Of a DNA stretch of 64,000 nucleotides, positions 1 through 6,917 are shown piece after piece. Both the position numbers and the translations under genes were made by a program. Source of the stretch: Oleiphilus sp. (GTDB lineage: Bacteria > Pseudomonadota > Gammaproteobacteria > Pseudomonadales > Oleiphilaceae); contig PZPK01000024.1 in the NCBI GenBank assembly GCA_006212045.1, forward strand, positions 1 to 64,000, written 5' to 3'. The notes below the pieces were generated by a model that saw only the letters and a program-made list of their open reading frames with translations, was not told the DNA's origin and did not search any database. Each line of letters starts with the position of its first letter. Position 1 is the first letter of the stretch.

Positions 1-154
1 TTATCTGAGAGTCCTGGCGGCTCTCTCCTACTTGTAGGTTTCGGTATGGGAGTCATGCGTCAAAGCATGTCTGGCTGCTGAAGAAGCATTGATCCTCTAC
101 CAATAGCGCAGGCCACCTAGAATCGAGAAATTCAGTAGTTACGCTGCTCTGGGA

Positions 155-173
155 GTGGGCAACGGTTGCCCAC
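155..173. promoter_or_regulatory. 19-bp palindrome GTGGGCAACGGTTGCCCAC
   Basis: Perfect inverted repeat with 9-bp arms around one base. Further copies are at 934-952, 1168-1185 (imperfect) and 1399-1417, always about 10 bp before the parS-like site where that is present. It is probably a protein-binding site or short hairpin; the binding protein is unknown. Confidence 0.6.
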
Positions 174-182
174 TTGCGCCAA

Positions 183-198
183 TGTTTCATATGAAACA
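183..198. promoter_or_regulatory. parS: parS-like site 1 (TGTTTCATATGAAACA)
   Basis: Perfect 16-bp palindrome that equals the widely conserved chromosomal parS consensus TGTTTCACGTGAAACA except for the two central bases (CG to TA). It lies 1.7 kb upstream of parA and two parB genes, the expected setting for a centromere. Which of the two ParB proteins binds it cannot be told from sequence. Confidence 0.65.
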
Positions 199-244
199 GT
201 GAGCCTGCCTCAGAATGGCCCCAAACGAAGTGATTATCTGTCGA

Positions 245-305
245 TTAAAGCATAAGTTGATATATTTAAAGCATAAGCTGATAAAAATTAAAGCATAAGC
301 TGATA
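245..305. repeat. Three iterons TTAAAGCATAAGYTGATA
   Basis: Three 18-bp direct repeats start at 245, 266 and 288, that is, at 21-22 bp intervals or about two helical turns. The first differs from the others by one base (GTTGATA versus GCTGATA). Such phased, AT-rich repeats are typical of replication-initiator binding sites at plasmid origins. No initiator gene is visible in this window, so an origin or an incompatibility/copy-control locus are both possible. Confidence 0.6.
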
Positions 306-350
306 AATGAGCGTATAGTCAGTCCTATACACTGCTTGGACGGCTCTGAC

Positions 351-545
351 ATGACGGAACCAGCGCGTAAAATAAAGCGCTCAGCAGTAAAAAATATGGT
401 TCGCTTTCCTCCCATTCAAGCGAACATGGGTAAAACTATCCTTCTCGATTACATTCTTGAATCAAACTGCTGCTTCCATCTCGAACCTTCCAAAAACGTT
501 AGGTCCTATAAACTGCAGGGTGAAGATCCTAGGAATCGTATTTAA
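351..545 (+). pseudogene. TnsA-like endonuclease N-terminal remnant
   Basis: A 64-codon open frame from ATG 351; a TTG at 336 would add five residues. It contains FPPIQANMGKTILLDYILES and then a Leu-Glu-Pro...Val-Arg-Ser-Tyr pattern. This resembles the start of TnsA-type restriction-like endonucleases, where the segment around the first catalytic Glu is followed by a leu-rich LLEFDP..V..Y.QP stretch. The family domain is about 200 residues, so this would be only its first third. No good ribosome-binding site is seen. It starts just after the iterons, and an 11-bp inverted repeat flanks its stop codon. It is probably a broken gene or a short product of unknown role. Confidence 0.35.
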
Positions 546-555
546 GTTTATAGGA
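504..555. repeat. Inverted repeat TCCTATAAACT / AGTTTATAGGA
   Basis: An 11-bp arm at 504-514 is matched by its exact inverse at 545-555, spanning the stop codon of the TnsA-like frame. Related CTATAAA-type words recur near 567, 585, 667, 681 and 731. They may be operator sites or just AT-rich drift. Confidence 0.4.
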
Positions 556-904
556 GTTTCTTATAAAACGTTTTAGGTAAAGTCTATAACTCCCGATTCT
601 AAGCGGCCTCGTGAGGTGAATGGCATTTGGAATGCTCAGCTCAAGCTATGTTGTTTTACAAACTTATCCTATAAATCGCCTTATAAACTTATGCTAAAAG
701 TGTACTGAAGTACCAGGCTACGAGTGCTCGTTTTATAGACTAATCGTAAACCAAATGGCTTTCTTGACTGCGCTGCCGTTCGTACTTTCGTGAAAAAGCA
801 CTTGTAGATCTCGCGATCTATGGCAGCTATTGGCGCATACTTCTACATGCTGGCTACTCACAATAGCTGGATCCGCCACTAAATCATGAAGACAGTGCAA
901 ATAG
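556..904. other. Gene-free stretch between repeats
   Basis: No supported reading frame. It holds several TTATAAA/CTATAAA words (see 504-555) and otherwise unremarkable sequence before the truncated repeat at 905. Confidence 0.5.
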
Positions 905-1015
905 AGAAAGTCATTAATCGCGGTGCTTCAGGAGTGGGCAACCGTTGCCCACTTGGGCAAATGTTTCATATGAAACAGTGAGGCTGGCTCAGGATGGCCC
1001 CAAACAAAGTGACTA
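905..1015 (+). repeat. Partial repeat unit (tail only)
   Basis: This stretch matches the right-hand part of unit A. It contains the 19-bp palindrome (934-952), the parS-like site (962-977) and the following segment up to ACTATCTG. The pilin-like part is missing and upstream sequence is unrelated, so it is a truncated copy directly joined to unit B. Confidence 0.7.
962..977. promoter_or_regulatory. parS: parS-like site 2 (TGTTTCATATGAAACA)
   Basis: Second exact copy of the 16-bp parS-like palindrome. It sits in the truncated repeat tail, ten bases after the 19-bp palindrome at 934-952. Confidence 0.65.
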
Positions 1016-1247
1016 TCTGAGAGTCCTGGCGGCTCTCTCCTACTTGTAGGTTTCGGTATGGGAGTCATGCTTCCAAGCATGTCTGGCTGCTGAAGAAACA
1101 TAGATCCTCTATCAATAGCTCAGGCCACCTAGAATCGAGAAAGTCCGTAATTACGCTGCTCTGGGGGGTGGCAACGGTTGCCCACTTGCGCCACTGTTTC
1201 ATATGAAACAGTGGGCCTGCCTCAGAATGCCCCAAACAAAGTGATTA
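1016..1247 (+). repeat. Repeat unit B: pilin-fragment plus palindromes
   Basis: A 232-bp unit nearly identical to unit A and directly followed by unit C. The pilin-like fragment occupies about 1016-1093 and differs from A and C by a local change (MGVMLPSM instead of MGVMRQSM). The 19-bp palindrome has lost one G (1168-1185). The parS-like site is at 1195-1210. Confidence 0.75.
1195..1210. promoter_or_regulatory. parS: parS-like site 3 (TGTTTCATATGAAACA)
   Basis: Third exact copy, in repeat unit B, about 640 bp upstream of parA. Three identical 16-mers within 1 kb next to parAB support a clustered centromere rather than chance. Confidence 0.65.
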
Positions 1248-1417
1248 TCTGAGCGTCCTGGCGGCTCTCTCCTACTTGTAGGTTTCGGTATGGGAGTCAT
1301 GCGTCAAAGCATGTCTGGCTGCTGAAGAAACATTGATCCTCTACCAATAGCTCAGGGCGCCGGAAATCGAGAAGCTCAGTATTCACGCTGGTCTGGGGGT
1401 GGGCAACGGTTGCCCAC
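1248..1417 (+). repeat. Repeat unit C (truncated)
   Basis: Third pilin-like copy (about 1248-1325) in direct tandem with unit B at a 232-bp period. It follows the family up to the palindrome GTGGGCAACGGTTGCCCAC (1399-1417). It then diverges before the parS-like site, so it marks the right end of the array. Confidence 0.72.
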
Positions 1418-1848
1418 TAGGCTGGAATTTCGTATCCACCCCGAAAAGAGAACGACTGTGAAAGGCTATCGCTAGAGATACGAGCGTAGTCACTTCCCTT
1501 TGGCTTTATCTAGTAGATTGCATTGATCCCGGCTACACCAGGATCTAAGAATGGACAGCGTAGTTATGGTTTGAGGATCGACGCTAGTCGAATCGCTCAA
1601 ACGTTTCCTCGTTAACCCACAACGAAATCTGTAAGAAGCACCTTATATGCAGACCAATGCATTTGCTCCAAGGTGAGAGATCATTGCCGGCTAATGGAGG
1701 TGAGCCGGGGTCGAAGGATATTGAAGTGGATTATCGAATCGCTTGAAACACCATCTGAAATAAATATTTGGTAATTAACATTATCTTGTCATTCAGTCGA
1801 TATTTGTTAAATATCGTCAGTACGTAATATATCTTAAGGATTGTATGA
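1418..1848. other. parA leader region
   Basis: No gene is seen. The last 100 bp become strongly AT-rich and end with the parA operator-like palindrome at 1798-1816. The rest has no recognisable structure beyond two short similar words (GAATCGCTCAAAC near 1591 and GAATCGCTTGAAAC near 1736). Confidence 0.5.
1798..1816. promoter_or_regulatory. Candidate parA operator CGATATTTGTTAAATATCG
   Basis: Perfect inverted repeat with 8-bp arms and a 3-bp centre, ending 32 bp before the parA start codon. ParA proteins with an N-terminal helix-turn-helix, as here, usually repress their own operon from such a site. The role is inferred. Confidence 0.55.
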
Positions 1849-3132
1849 ATGGGGATTGTAGAGGAATTTACTAAGAATGCTCAGCGGGCTTCCAATCTAC
1901 TAGATAATCTTCGGGCGAACGGTTTCTCTCCTCTGGATGAAAAACCGTTGAAGAGCTGGTCGCAAGCCCAGGTAGCAAAGCTTCTGAATGTTAAACCACC
2001 GCGATTATCTGAGTTGATAAAGAAGGGCGTGATTCCGTCGGGGACGCTTAGAGCAAATAAGCGTAGATTTTTCACAATACAGGAAATAAATGAGATTAGG
2101 GCATATCTGGCCACGACCAGTAAAAAGCATGACAAGTTTTCTTTTTTTAGAGAAAGAAAAGAATCTCAGGTTATAGGGGTCGCTAATTTTAAAGGTGGTG
2201 TTGGGAAGAGCACGGTAGCGGTGACGATGGCGCACGACTTGTGTCTTCGAGGATATCGAACACTTTTTGTAGATCTCGATGGTCAGGGATCGGCGACGAC
2301 ACTGTTTGGTTTAGCTCCGGATGAAGATGTTGAGCCCGAGGAGACTATTGCACCTTTTGTCGAGTCTTTTTTGGATACTGATAGATTTGATGGCTTTAAA
2401 CCTCGCAATCTTGCTTATGCTTGTCGCGACACTAACTGGGGTGATGGACTTAAACTCATTCCAGCGAACCTATGGACAGGGCACATGGATATTGCCTTAT
2501 CAAACATTGCAAACGAGAGTGATGAGGTTAGATTTTTTGAGGTGTTGAAACTAGGCCTGGATACCATAAGACACAACTTCGATGTGATCATTATTGATTT
2601 TCCACCATCCCTCGGATACTCGGCTATCAACGGGGTTTACGCTTCGGATTCGCTGATAGTGCCCATGCCTCCTGACATGCTGGACTTTACTTCGGCCACG
2701 TCGTTTTTCTTACAGTTAGCAGATATTGCTAGAACCTTGGTGGCTTATGACGAAAGCTTCGACATGGACTTTGTCAAAATGGTGTTAACTAAGTCGCCTG
2801 GTCTAGGGAAGGGGAGTGCTGAAGAGTTACTCAATGGTGCTGACAAAGGTGCGCACAAAAATGCCAAGACGCTAAAGGCCTTAATGGCAACCGCGTTTGG
2901 CGGAGGGTTACTGCAGAACGAATACTTATTCTCAGAGGCTTTCAAGGAGGCAAGCACAAACTTTAGATCTGTTCTAGAGCTTGAACCCGGCGATATGAAA
3001 TGTACATCACAAACATTGCAGCGGGCACTTGATTCAGTGAGATCGGTGCATGATGAGATAGAGAGTTTGATACAGGATGTATTTGAGAATCGCGTTTACG
3101 GAAATCGTGCGCTTGAGGTGAATCATGGCTGA
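1849..3132 (+). CDS. parA: ParA partition ATPase with N-terminal HTH
   Basis: Partition motor of the P1/F class (type Ia, 427 aa). Residues about 35-90 form a MerR-like helix-turn-helix region (QVAKLLNVKPPRLSELIKKG). The deviant Walker A motif KGGVGKST follows at about residue 115, then the Walker A' segment (FVDLDGQGSATT) and the Walker B region (DVIIIDFPPSLG). It should bind ATP and nonspecific DNA to move ParB-parS complexes, and through its HTH repress the operon, probably at the palindrome 1798-1816. An AAGGA ribosome site lies 8-10 bp before ATG 1849. The end overlaps parB by 8 bp, so the two are translationally coupled. Confidence 0.93.
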   Translation: MGIVEEFTKNAQRASNLLDNLRANGFSPLDEKPLKSWSQAQVAKLLNVKPPRLSELIKKGVIPSGTLRANKRRFFTIQEINEIRAYLATTSKKHDKFSFFRERKESQVIGVANFKGGVGKSTVAVTMAHDLCLRGYRTLFVDLDGQGSATTLFGLAPDEDVEPEETIAPFVESFLDTDRFDGFKPRNLAYACRDTNWGDGLKLIPANLWTGHMDIALSNIANESDEVRFFEVLKLGLDTIRHNFDVIIIDFPPSLGYSAINGVYASDSLIVPMPPDMLDFTSATSFFLQLADIARTLVAYDESFDMDFVKMVLTKSPGLGKGSAEELLNGADKGAHKNAKTLKALMATAFGGGLLQNEYLFSEAFKEASTNFRSVLELEPGDMKCTSQTLQRALDSVRSVHDEIESLIQDVFENRVYGNRALEVNHG

Positions 3133-4132
3133 TAAAAGTATTTCAACGTTGGAACAAATGGCTAGTTCAAAGCCCGAGAAGAAGTCAAAAAGAAGTCTTG
3201 CGAAGCATGTAAACCCGGCAATGGTGGCTTTTGATGTGGCGCTGAAAGGCGGGAATGTTGTTTCGAGGACAATGCCCGTGTCCAAAACGAAGGTCAAGTT
3301 TACGTTGATGGATGTTGATCTGGATGATGCGTATGTGTCTGATCTCAACAAGCGTTCTTTTGAGTTTCTTAAAGAGTCAGCGGTAAGCGATATACTTCCG
3401 TCGATTCAAAATGAGGGTCAGTTAGAACCTGGTTATGCTCGAAAGGATAAAGATGGGAAATTTGAGCTTGTCGATTGTTCTAGACGGTATTGGTGTTTAC
3501 GCCATATCGGTGCAAAAACCATTAGCCTTTGGGTTGGCGATATTCCCGATGAAGATGTCGAGCGCCTATCGGAAATAGCCAATATTGGCGTAGAAGTATC
3601 AGCTTACGAGAGAGGCCTGTTCTATTTAAAGGTTCGTGATCGATTCCCTAGTGAACGGGAACTGCATAAACATTACGAGGAAGAGGATGGTGTATCTCGA
3701 ACCACGATTCGAAATCGAATAGCTTTGGCAATGCTGTCGCCCAAAATCATAAAACTATTCGGTAGCCCAAATGATCTTATGACGACCCACGTAAAACAGC
3801 TTAGCCTAGTGGACGCATATTTCGCTGAGAACAAACGGCGACGAAATGAGTGGCTTAAAGACTATCATCAGGATTTGCTGAAAGAATACTCGTTATCCGG
3901 TAAATGGCCAGATACAAAAGAGATCGTCCAAACACTCGTAAAGAAAGCGACTACCAGAAATCCAAGTGATGCAAAGGATGATGAGTTTGTCGACGGTAAG
4001 GGCAAACGTTTATTTGTATCCAAGCGCAGAGGGCAGAAGCTCACTTTAGACATAAGAACAATCGACCAGGAAAAATATAGTGAGCTCGTTCGGTTTATGT
4101 GTTCATTACTGGATGCTACGAAGAGAGTTTAG
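3125..4132 (+). CDS. parB: ParB centromere-binding protein (P1/F type)
   Basis: 335-aa ParB partner of the upstream ParA. The central region has the ParB nuclease-like fold segment ending in the CTP-site-like Cys-Ser-Arg-Arg (LVDCSRRYWCLRHIG), replacing the usual GERR. A helix-turn-helix follows (HYEEEDGVSRTTIRNRIALA), with a C-terminal dimerisation region. The basic N-terminus probably contacts ParA. It overlaps parA by 8 bp and is followed 3 bp later by a second ParB. Its likely target is the TGTTTCATATGAAACA cluster at 183-1210, but the second ParB is an equal candidate. Confidence 0.88.
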   Translation: MADKSISTLEQMASSKPEKKSKRSLAKHVNPAMVAFDVALKGGNVVSRTMPVSKTKVKFTLMDVDLDDAYVSDLNKRSFEFLKESAVSDILPSIQNEGQLEPGYARKDKDGKFELVDCSRRYWCLRHIGAKTISLWVGDIPDEDVERLSEIANIGVEVSAYERGLFYLKVRDRFPSERELHKHYEEEDGVSRTTIRNRIALAMLSPKIIKLFGSPNDLMTTHVKQLSLVDAYFAENKRRRNEWLKDYHQDLLKEYSLSGKWPDTKEIVQTLVKKATTRNPSDAKDDEFVDGKGKRLFVSKRRGQKLTLDIRTIDQEKYSELVRFMCSLLDATKRV

Positions 4133-4135
4133 ATA

Positions 4136-4957
4136 ATGCGACAACAGTCTGAATTGTGCTCGATTCCGATCGATTTGATTCATCGTGGCCGCTATCAGCC
4201 GCGTAGAAATTTTGATCCAGTTGCACTTGAATCGATGGCAGATTCTATTCTAGAGGTCGGATTGACGACGCCGATAGCCGTATTTGAGGTAGACGGTGGT
4301 TATGAGCTGATTTCTGGTGAACGACGATGGCGAGCGTGTCAGATAGCAGGCCTGACAAAGATTGATGCGGTTGTAAGATCAAAAGTCGAGGATCAGGTGC
4401 TGGCCCTGGTCTCATTGATCGATAACACTCAGGTAGAAGCACTGGATTTATTTGAGCAGGCTGCGCATTTCAAAAAATTGTCAGATGAATTTGGCTACCG
4501 GCACGAGCATATTGCAAAGCTGTGCAGCGGGACTGGGCGGAAGATTGGGCGCGAATGGGTTACGAACCTCATTCGTATGTTAGATCTTGAAAATGAGATT
4601 AGGGATCTCATTTTGGATGACGATGAGTGGTTAAAGCCAAGCCATGGCCGTACGCTGTTATCCTTGAAAGGGGATGCTCGTTTACATCACGCGCGATTGT
4701 GCAACCGGCATCGATGGAGCGTTCAAACATTAGAGAAGAAGGTTGGTGAGTTTAAAAAACTATTCGCTAGCAAGAATTCTAAAAGGAGTAGGGTAGAGGA
4801 CTTGAGCCGTCTTTCAGAAGAGATTAGTGAGTACCTTTGCACGCCTTGCGAAGTTAGTTTTTGTGCGAAGTCGATGAAAGGAGAGATTCGGGTAAAGTTT
4901 TACGATCTTGACGCAGTGCAGGGTGTACTGGAAAAAATGGGTCATGTTTCAAGTTGA
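4136..4957 (+). CDS. Second ParB-family protein (Noc/KorB-like)
   Basis: 273-aa protein with the classic ParB/Spo0J N-terminal domain: SIPIDLIHRGRYQPRRNF (C-motif 1), then ELISGERRWRACQIAGL (C-motif 2, CTP binding). The usual DNTQ/L.LFEQA segment and a helix-turn-helix (HEHIAKLCSGTGRKIGREWV) follow. It is closer to the canonical chromosomal ParB than the preceding protein is. The gene starts 3 bp after parB in the same operon. It could be the true parS-clamp protein, a spreading partner, or a KorB-like global repressor of plasmid genes. Having two ParB types behind one ParA is unusual. Confidence 0.85.
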   Translation: MRQQSELCSIPIDLIHRGRYQPRRNFDPVALESMADSILEVGLTTPIAVFEVDGGYELISGERRWRACQIAGLTKIDAVVRSKVEDQVLALVSLIDNTQVEALDLFEQAAHFKKLSDEFGYRHEHIAKLCSGTGRKIGREWVTNLIRMLDLENEIRDLILDDDEWLKPSHGRTLLSLKGDARLHHARLCNRHRWSVQTLEKKVGEFKKLFASKNSKRSRVEDLSRLSEEISEYLCTPCEVSFCAKSMKGEIRVKFYDLDAVQGVLEKMGHVSS

Positions 4958-5075
4958 AAGAAGGGCGTTCTGAGGCCGCTAAGGCTGTTTGAGGTGTGAG
5001 GAAGGGTAGGGTGCGCGTGGGGCTTAGATCGTCGCCTATACGCTGTTTGGCGAGGTCGTTTTTCGCGGGGAAATC

Positions 5076-5357
5076 ATGAATAAATTTAGAAATGCTATTG
5101 GTATCGCCATATCTATTACTTTTGTCAATAGCTCAATTTCAATGGCTTCCGAAAATCCCAACTGCTCTGTTGCACCGAATGACCCTAAGTGGGACACGCA
5201 GGTGTCAAAATCTGCTATCCAAAAGCGAAACGGCGCAAAAGAAATCGAACGCGCGCGCGAAGTAGTCGTGACCAACACCAGGCGTTGTGATTCCGAAGAA
5301 GCATGTGCTCAGTTAATTGCTGAGATGAAAAAGTGCAGAGCGAAGGTCGTCGATTGA
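5076..5357 (+). CDS. Small secreted cysteine-containing protein
   Basis: 93 aa with a signal-peptide-like start (MNKFRNAIGIAISITFVNSSISMA) followed by a short hydrophilic domain with four Cys (Cys-Ser-Val, Arg-Arg-Cys, Glu-Ala-Cys, Lys-Lys-Cys), which could form two disulfides in the periplasm. A ribosome site GGGG lies just before ATG. A CCTATACGCTG word upstream (5035) resembles the words before the small ORFs at 351 and 5901. The last 45 bp overlap the convergent sigma-factor gene. I do not recognise the family. Confidence 0.6.
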   Translation: MNKFRNAIGIAISITFVNSSISMASENPNCSVAPNDPKWDTQVSKSAIQKRNGAKEIERAREVVVTNTRRCDSEEACAQLIAEMKKCRAKVVD

Positions 5358-5840
5358 TCGCTGGATTGATTCGCGCACCTTGCGTGTCGAAAGCTTCAGC
5401 TGATTGGCGATACCCTCGATCGTCATTTCATGCCAAAACCTAAGTTTCAAAATTTCGCGTGATTGTGAATCCAATTTTGAATTGCCCATCAGTTTTTCGA
5501 TCATCTTACGAACTCGGTCATCGTTAAGCTCTTGCGAGGGACAACCAAAAACCAGTTCGTCTTCTCCATAACCAATGCTGTGTTCCTGGAACTGAGCATG
5601 CTTGTTTTGTTTGGCTTTGTTCTGACGAATAAAGTACAGGGCCTCATTCTCAAGACAGCGGGAGAGATAGGTTGAAAGTTGTGCCTCGCGAGGGTCATGC
5701 TTCTTCAAGAGGGAGTGGGCCTTGAACACTAGGCTCGCCCTTAATTCATCTTTCTCAATTTCACTTAAGTGCAGCGCATACCGGTTGATGACATACTCGG
5801 GAATAGTTAGAACGGGAACGAGTTCTTTATTGTCGTGCAT
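5313..5840 (-). CDS. Plasmid sigma-70-like (ECF-type) factor
   Basis: 175 aa from ATG 5840; an earlier in-frame ATG at 5882 would lie inside the promoter box and lacks a ribosome site. A region-2-like helix set (LSTYLSRCLENEALYFIRQ) is followed by a clear region 4 (SREILKLRFWHEMTIEGIANQLKLS..VRESIQRSIDDLR), which binds the -35 element. It has no recognised anti-sigma partner. A variant of the transfer-regulon box (ACTATGCATTA, minus strand, 5875-5885) lies 35-45 bp before its start, so it may share or drive that regulon. Its 3' end overlaps the convergent gene 5076-5357. Confidence 0.75.
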   Translation of the reverse strand: MHDNKELVPVLTIPEYVINRYALHLSEIEKDELRASLVFKAHSLLKKHDPREAQLSTYLSRCLENEALYFIRQNKAKQNKHAQFQEHSIGYGEDELVFGCPSQELNDDRVRKMIEKLMGNSKLDSQSREILKLRFWHEMTIEGIANQLKLSTRKVRESIQRSIDDLRSALFHLSN

Positions 5841-5874
5841 GATGGCCCTATAATTCGTACAATACTGAAAATAG

Positions 5875-5885
5875 TAATGCATAGT
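5875..5885 (-). promoter_or_regulatory. Transfer-box variant before sigma-like gene
   Basis: Minus strand reads CACTATGCATTACTA, matching the ACTATGCA core of the repeated box seen before the tra operons. On the plus strand the adjoining AGTGTATAGGAGT also forms the leader of the gene at 5901. Confidence 0.5.
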
Positions 5886-5900
5886 GTATAGGAGTTTGCG

Positions 5901-6224
5901 ATGGGCACAAGAGAAAAACTACGAATGTTGGCAGTTGCTTTGACGATGCTTATTGGTGGTACGTGGATTGGCTATTCCTACGCCGCCATGGTGAAGCAAA
6001 AGGTCATTGACGAGCAAGAGGGCCAGATTAAAGGGTTTAGTGAAATTCAGGCGACCATCCCAACTGAGCATTCTTGCCCGACAGATAATCTGGATCGTGT
6101 TGAACAAGTGATCAATGAGCTGGAATGTTCGACAAGAGAGAGGGCTGAAGAGTTGCAGGCCTCGAAGCTTTTGAATCACCGAATCATGGGACGGATTTGT
6201 GAGGAAACGCTGGCGGCCAAATAA
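5901..6224 (+). CDS. Small membrane-anchored protein, unknown
   Basis: 107 aa. Residues about 7-29 (LRMLAVALTMLIGGTWIGYSYAA) form one N-terminal membrane segment or uncleaved signal. A polar, probably helical periplasmic part follows with three Cys. AGGAG lies 8 bp before ATG. It is transcribed divergently from the sigma-like gene with overlapping control sequences, and its AGTGTATAGG leader motif recurs inverted near 326-336. Family not recognised. Confidence 0.55.
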   Translation: MGTREKLRMLAVALTMLIGGTWIGYSYAAMVKQKVIDEQEGQIKGFSEIQATIPTEHSCPTDNLDRVEQVINELECSTRERAEELQASKLLNHRIMGRICEETLAAK

Positions 6225-6917
6225 TGCAGTTGCGAGTTTTAATGCCGCGAGTAACTACAGTTCACTACAGGGTCAACGCTGGATGCGCGGCTGCTCGAAA
6301 TATAAAGCACATTTAGCAGCAAATGACGCAGAGTAAGGTTCGTTTGGCTTCAGCCTTTGCATGCATTGCCATCAAATGAATATGGGTCTTACTGCCGTCT
6401 ACCGCCGGCACTTCATCTATGTCGGCGGGCGTCTATATCAATCAACCTTGCTCTAAGCTTTGCTGGATGCGATGCGGATCATTTGCAAAGTCCTCTAGAC
6501 CGTTGAACTTGAAATGCTATCTTATTATACAGCTCGGTATTCTCAATCTTGGAGGCGGCAAGTGTAGCGGCTCATCATAGCTGTTTCGACTGAGGGTTCT
6601 CGATGCGCTCACGCCATGGACTAGACTATTTTCAGGCTATGGTATCGCCTAGAAATACCAAGCGTGCCACTTAGGAAGATCAACGCTACTAATTAGAAGC
6701 GTTTATCAGCGCGGGTGCGTTTCGGCGACGAACGCGTACTGGCTCTTGGTAGTACGCGATTCTTTTCTAATCGCGTGTTACTCGCTAGTTACAATTGTTC
6801 AGGGAGTTAATCCACATTTTGTCATGAAGTTGACTGCCCGCTCCCAATCATTAATTTAACCAACTATGCCACTGAACAGGGTGGTAACGCATAATTCATT
6901 TCAATCTCATCTTAATA
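6225..6917. other. Gene-free region downstream of traG
   Basis: No supported gene in about 690 bp. On the minus strand around 6330-6420 a short frame reads VDGSKTHIHLMAMHAKAEA before a stop, with upstream stops as well. This could be a decayed coding remnant, but I cannot assign it. No inverted repeats suggesting an intact insertion sequence were found. Confidence 0.5.

Larger units (their letters stand above)
1..240 (+). repeat. Repeat unit A: pilin-fragment plus palindromes
   Basis: First of three related units in the first 1.4 kb. Bases 3-82 contain a frameshifted fragment resembling the second hydrophobic half of the traA pilin: one frame reads LLLVGFGMGVMRQSM and then reaches TGA. The traA product at 31835-32152 has LLVVGIGMGIMRQSI at the equivalent place. 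The rest of the unit carries a 19-bp palindrome (155-173) and a 16-bp parS-like palindrome (183-198). The unit is cut by the window edge, so further copies may lie upstream. Homology to traA is my reading of about 38 matches over 48 aligned bases. Confidence 0.75.

Noticed and set aside
1-1417. Possible CRISPR array from the repeats at the left edge
   Set aside because: Units are 232-240 bp with no short repeat/spacer pattern and no cas operon; the Cas4-like motifs at 51019 are isolated.
6330-6420. Short minus-strand frame reading VDGSKTHIHLMAMHAKAEA, possibly a transposase remnant
   Set aside because: Flanked by stops, no terminal repeats, and I cannot match it to a specific family; left as gene-free sequence.
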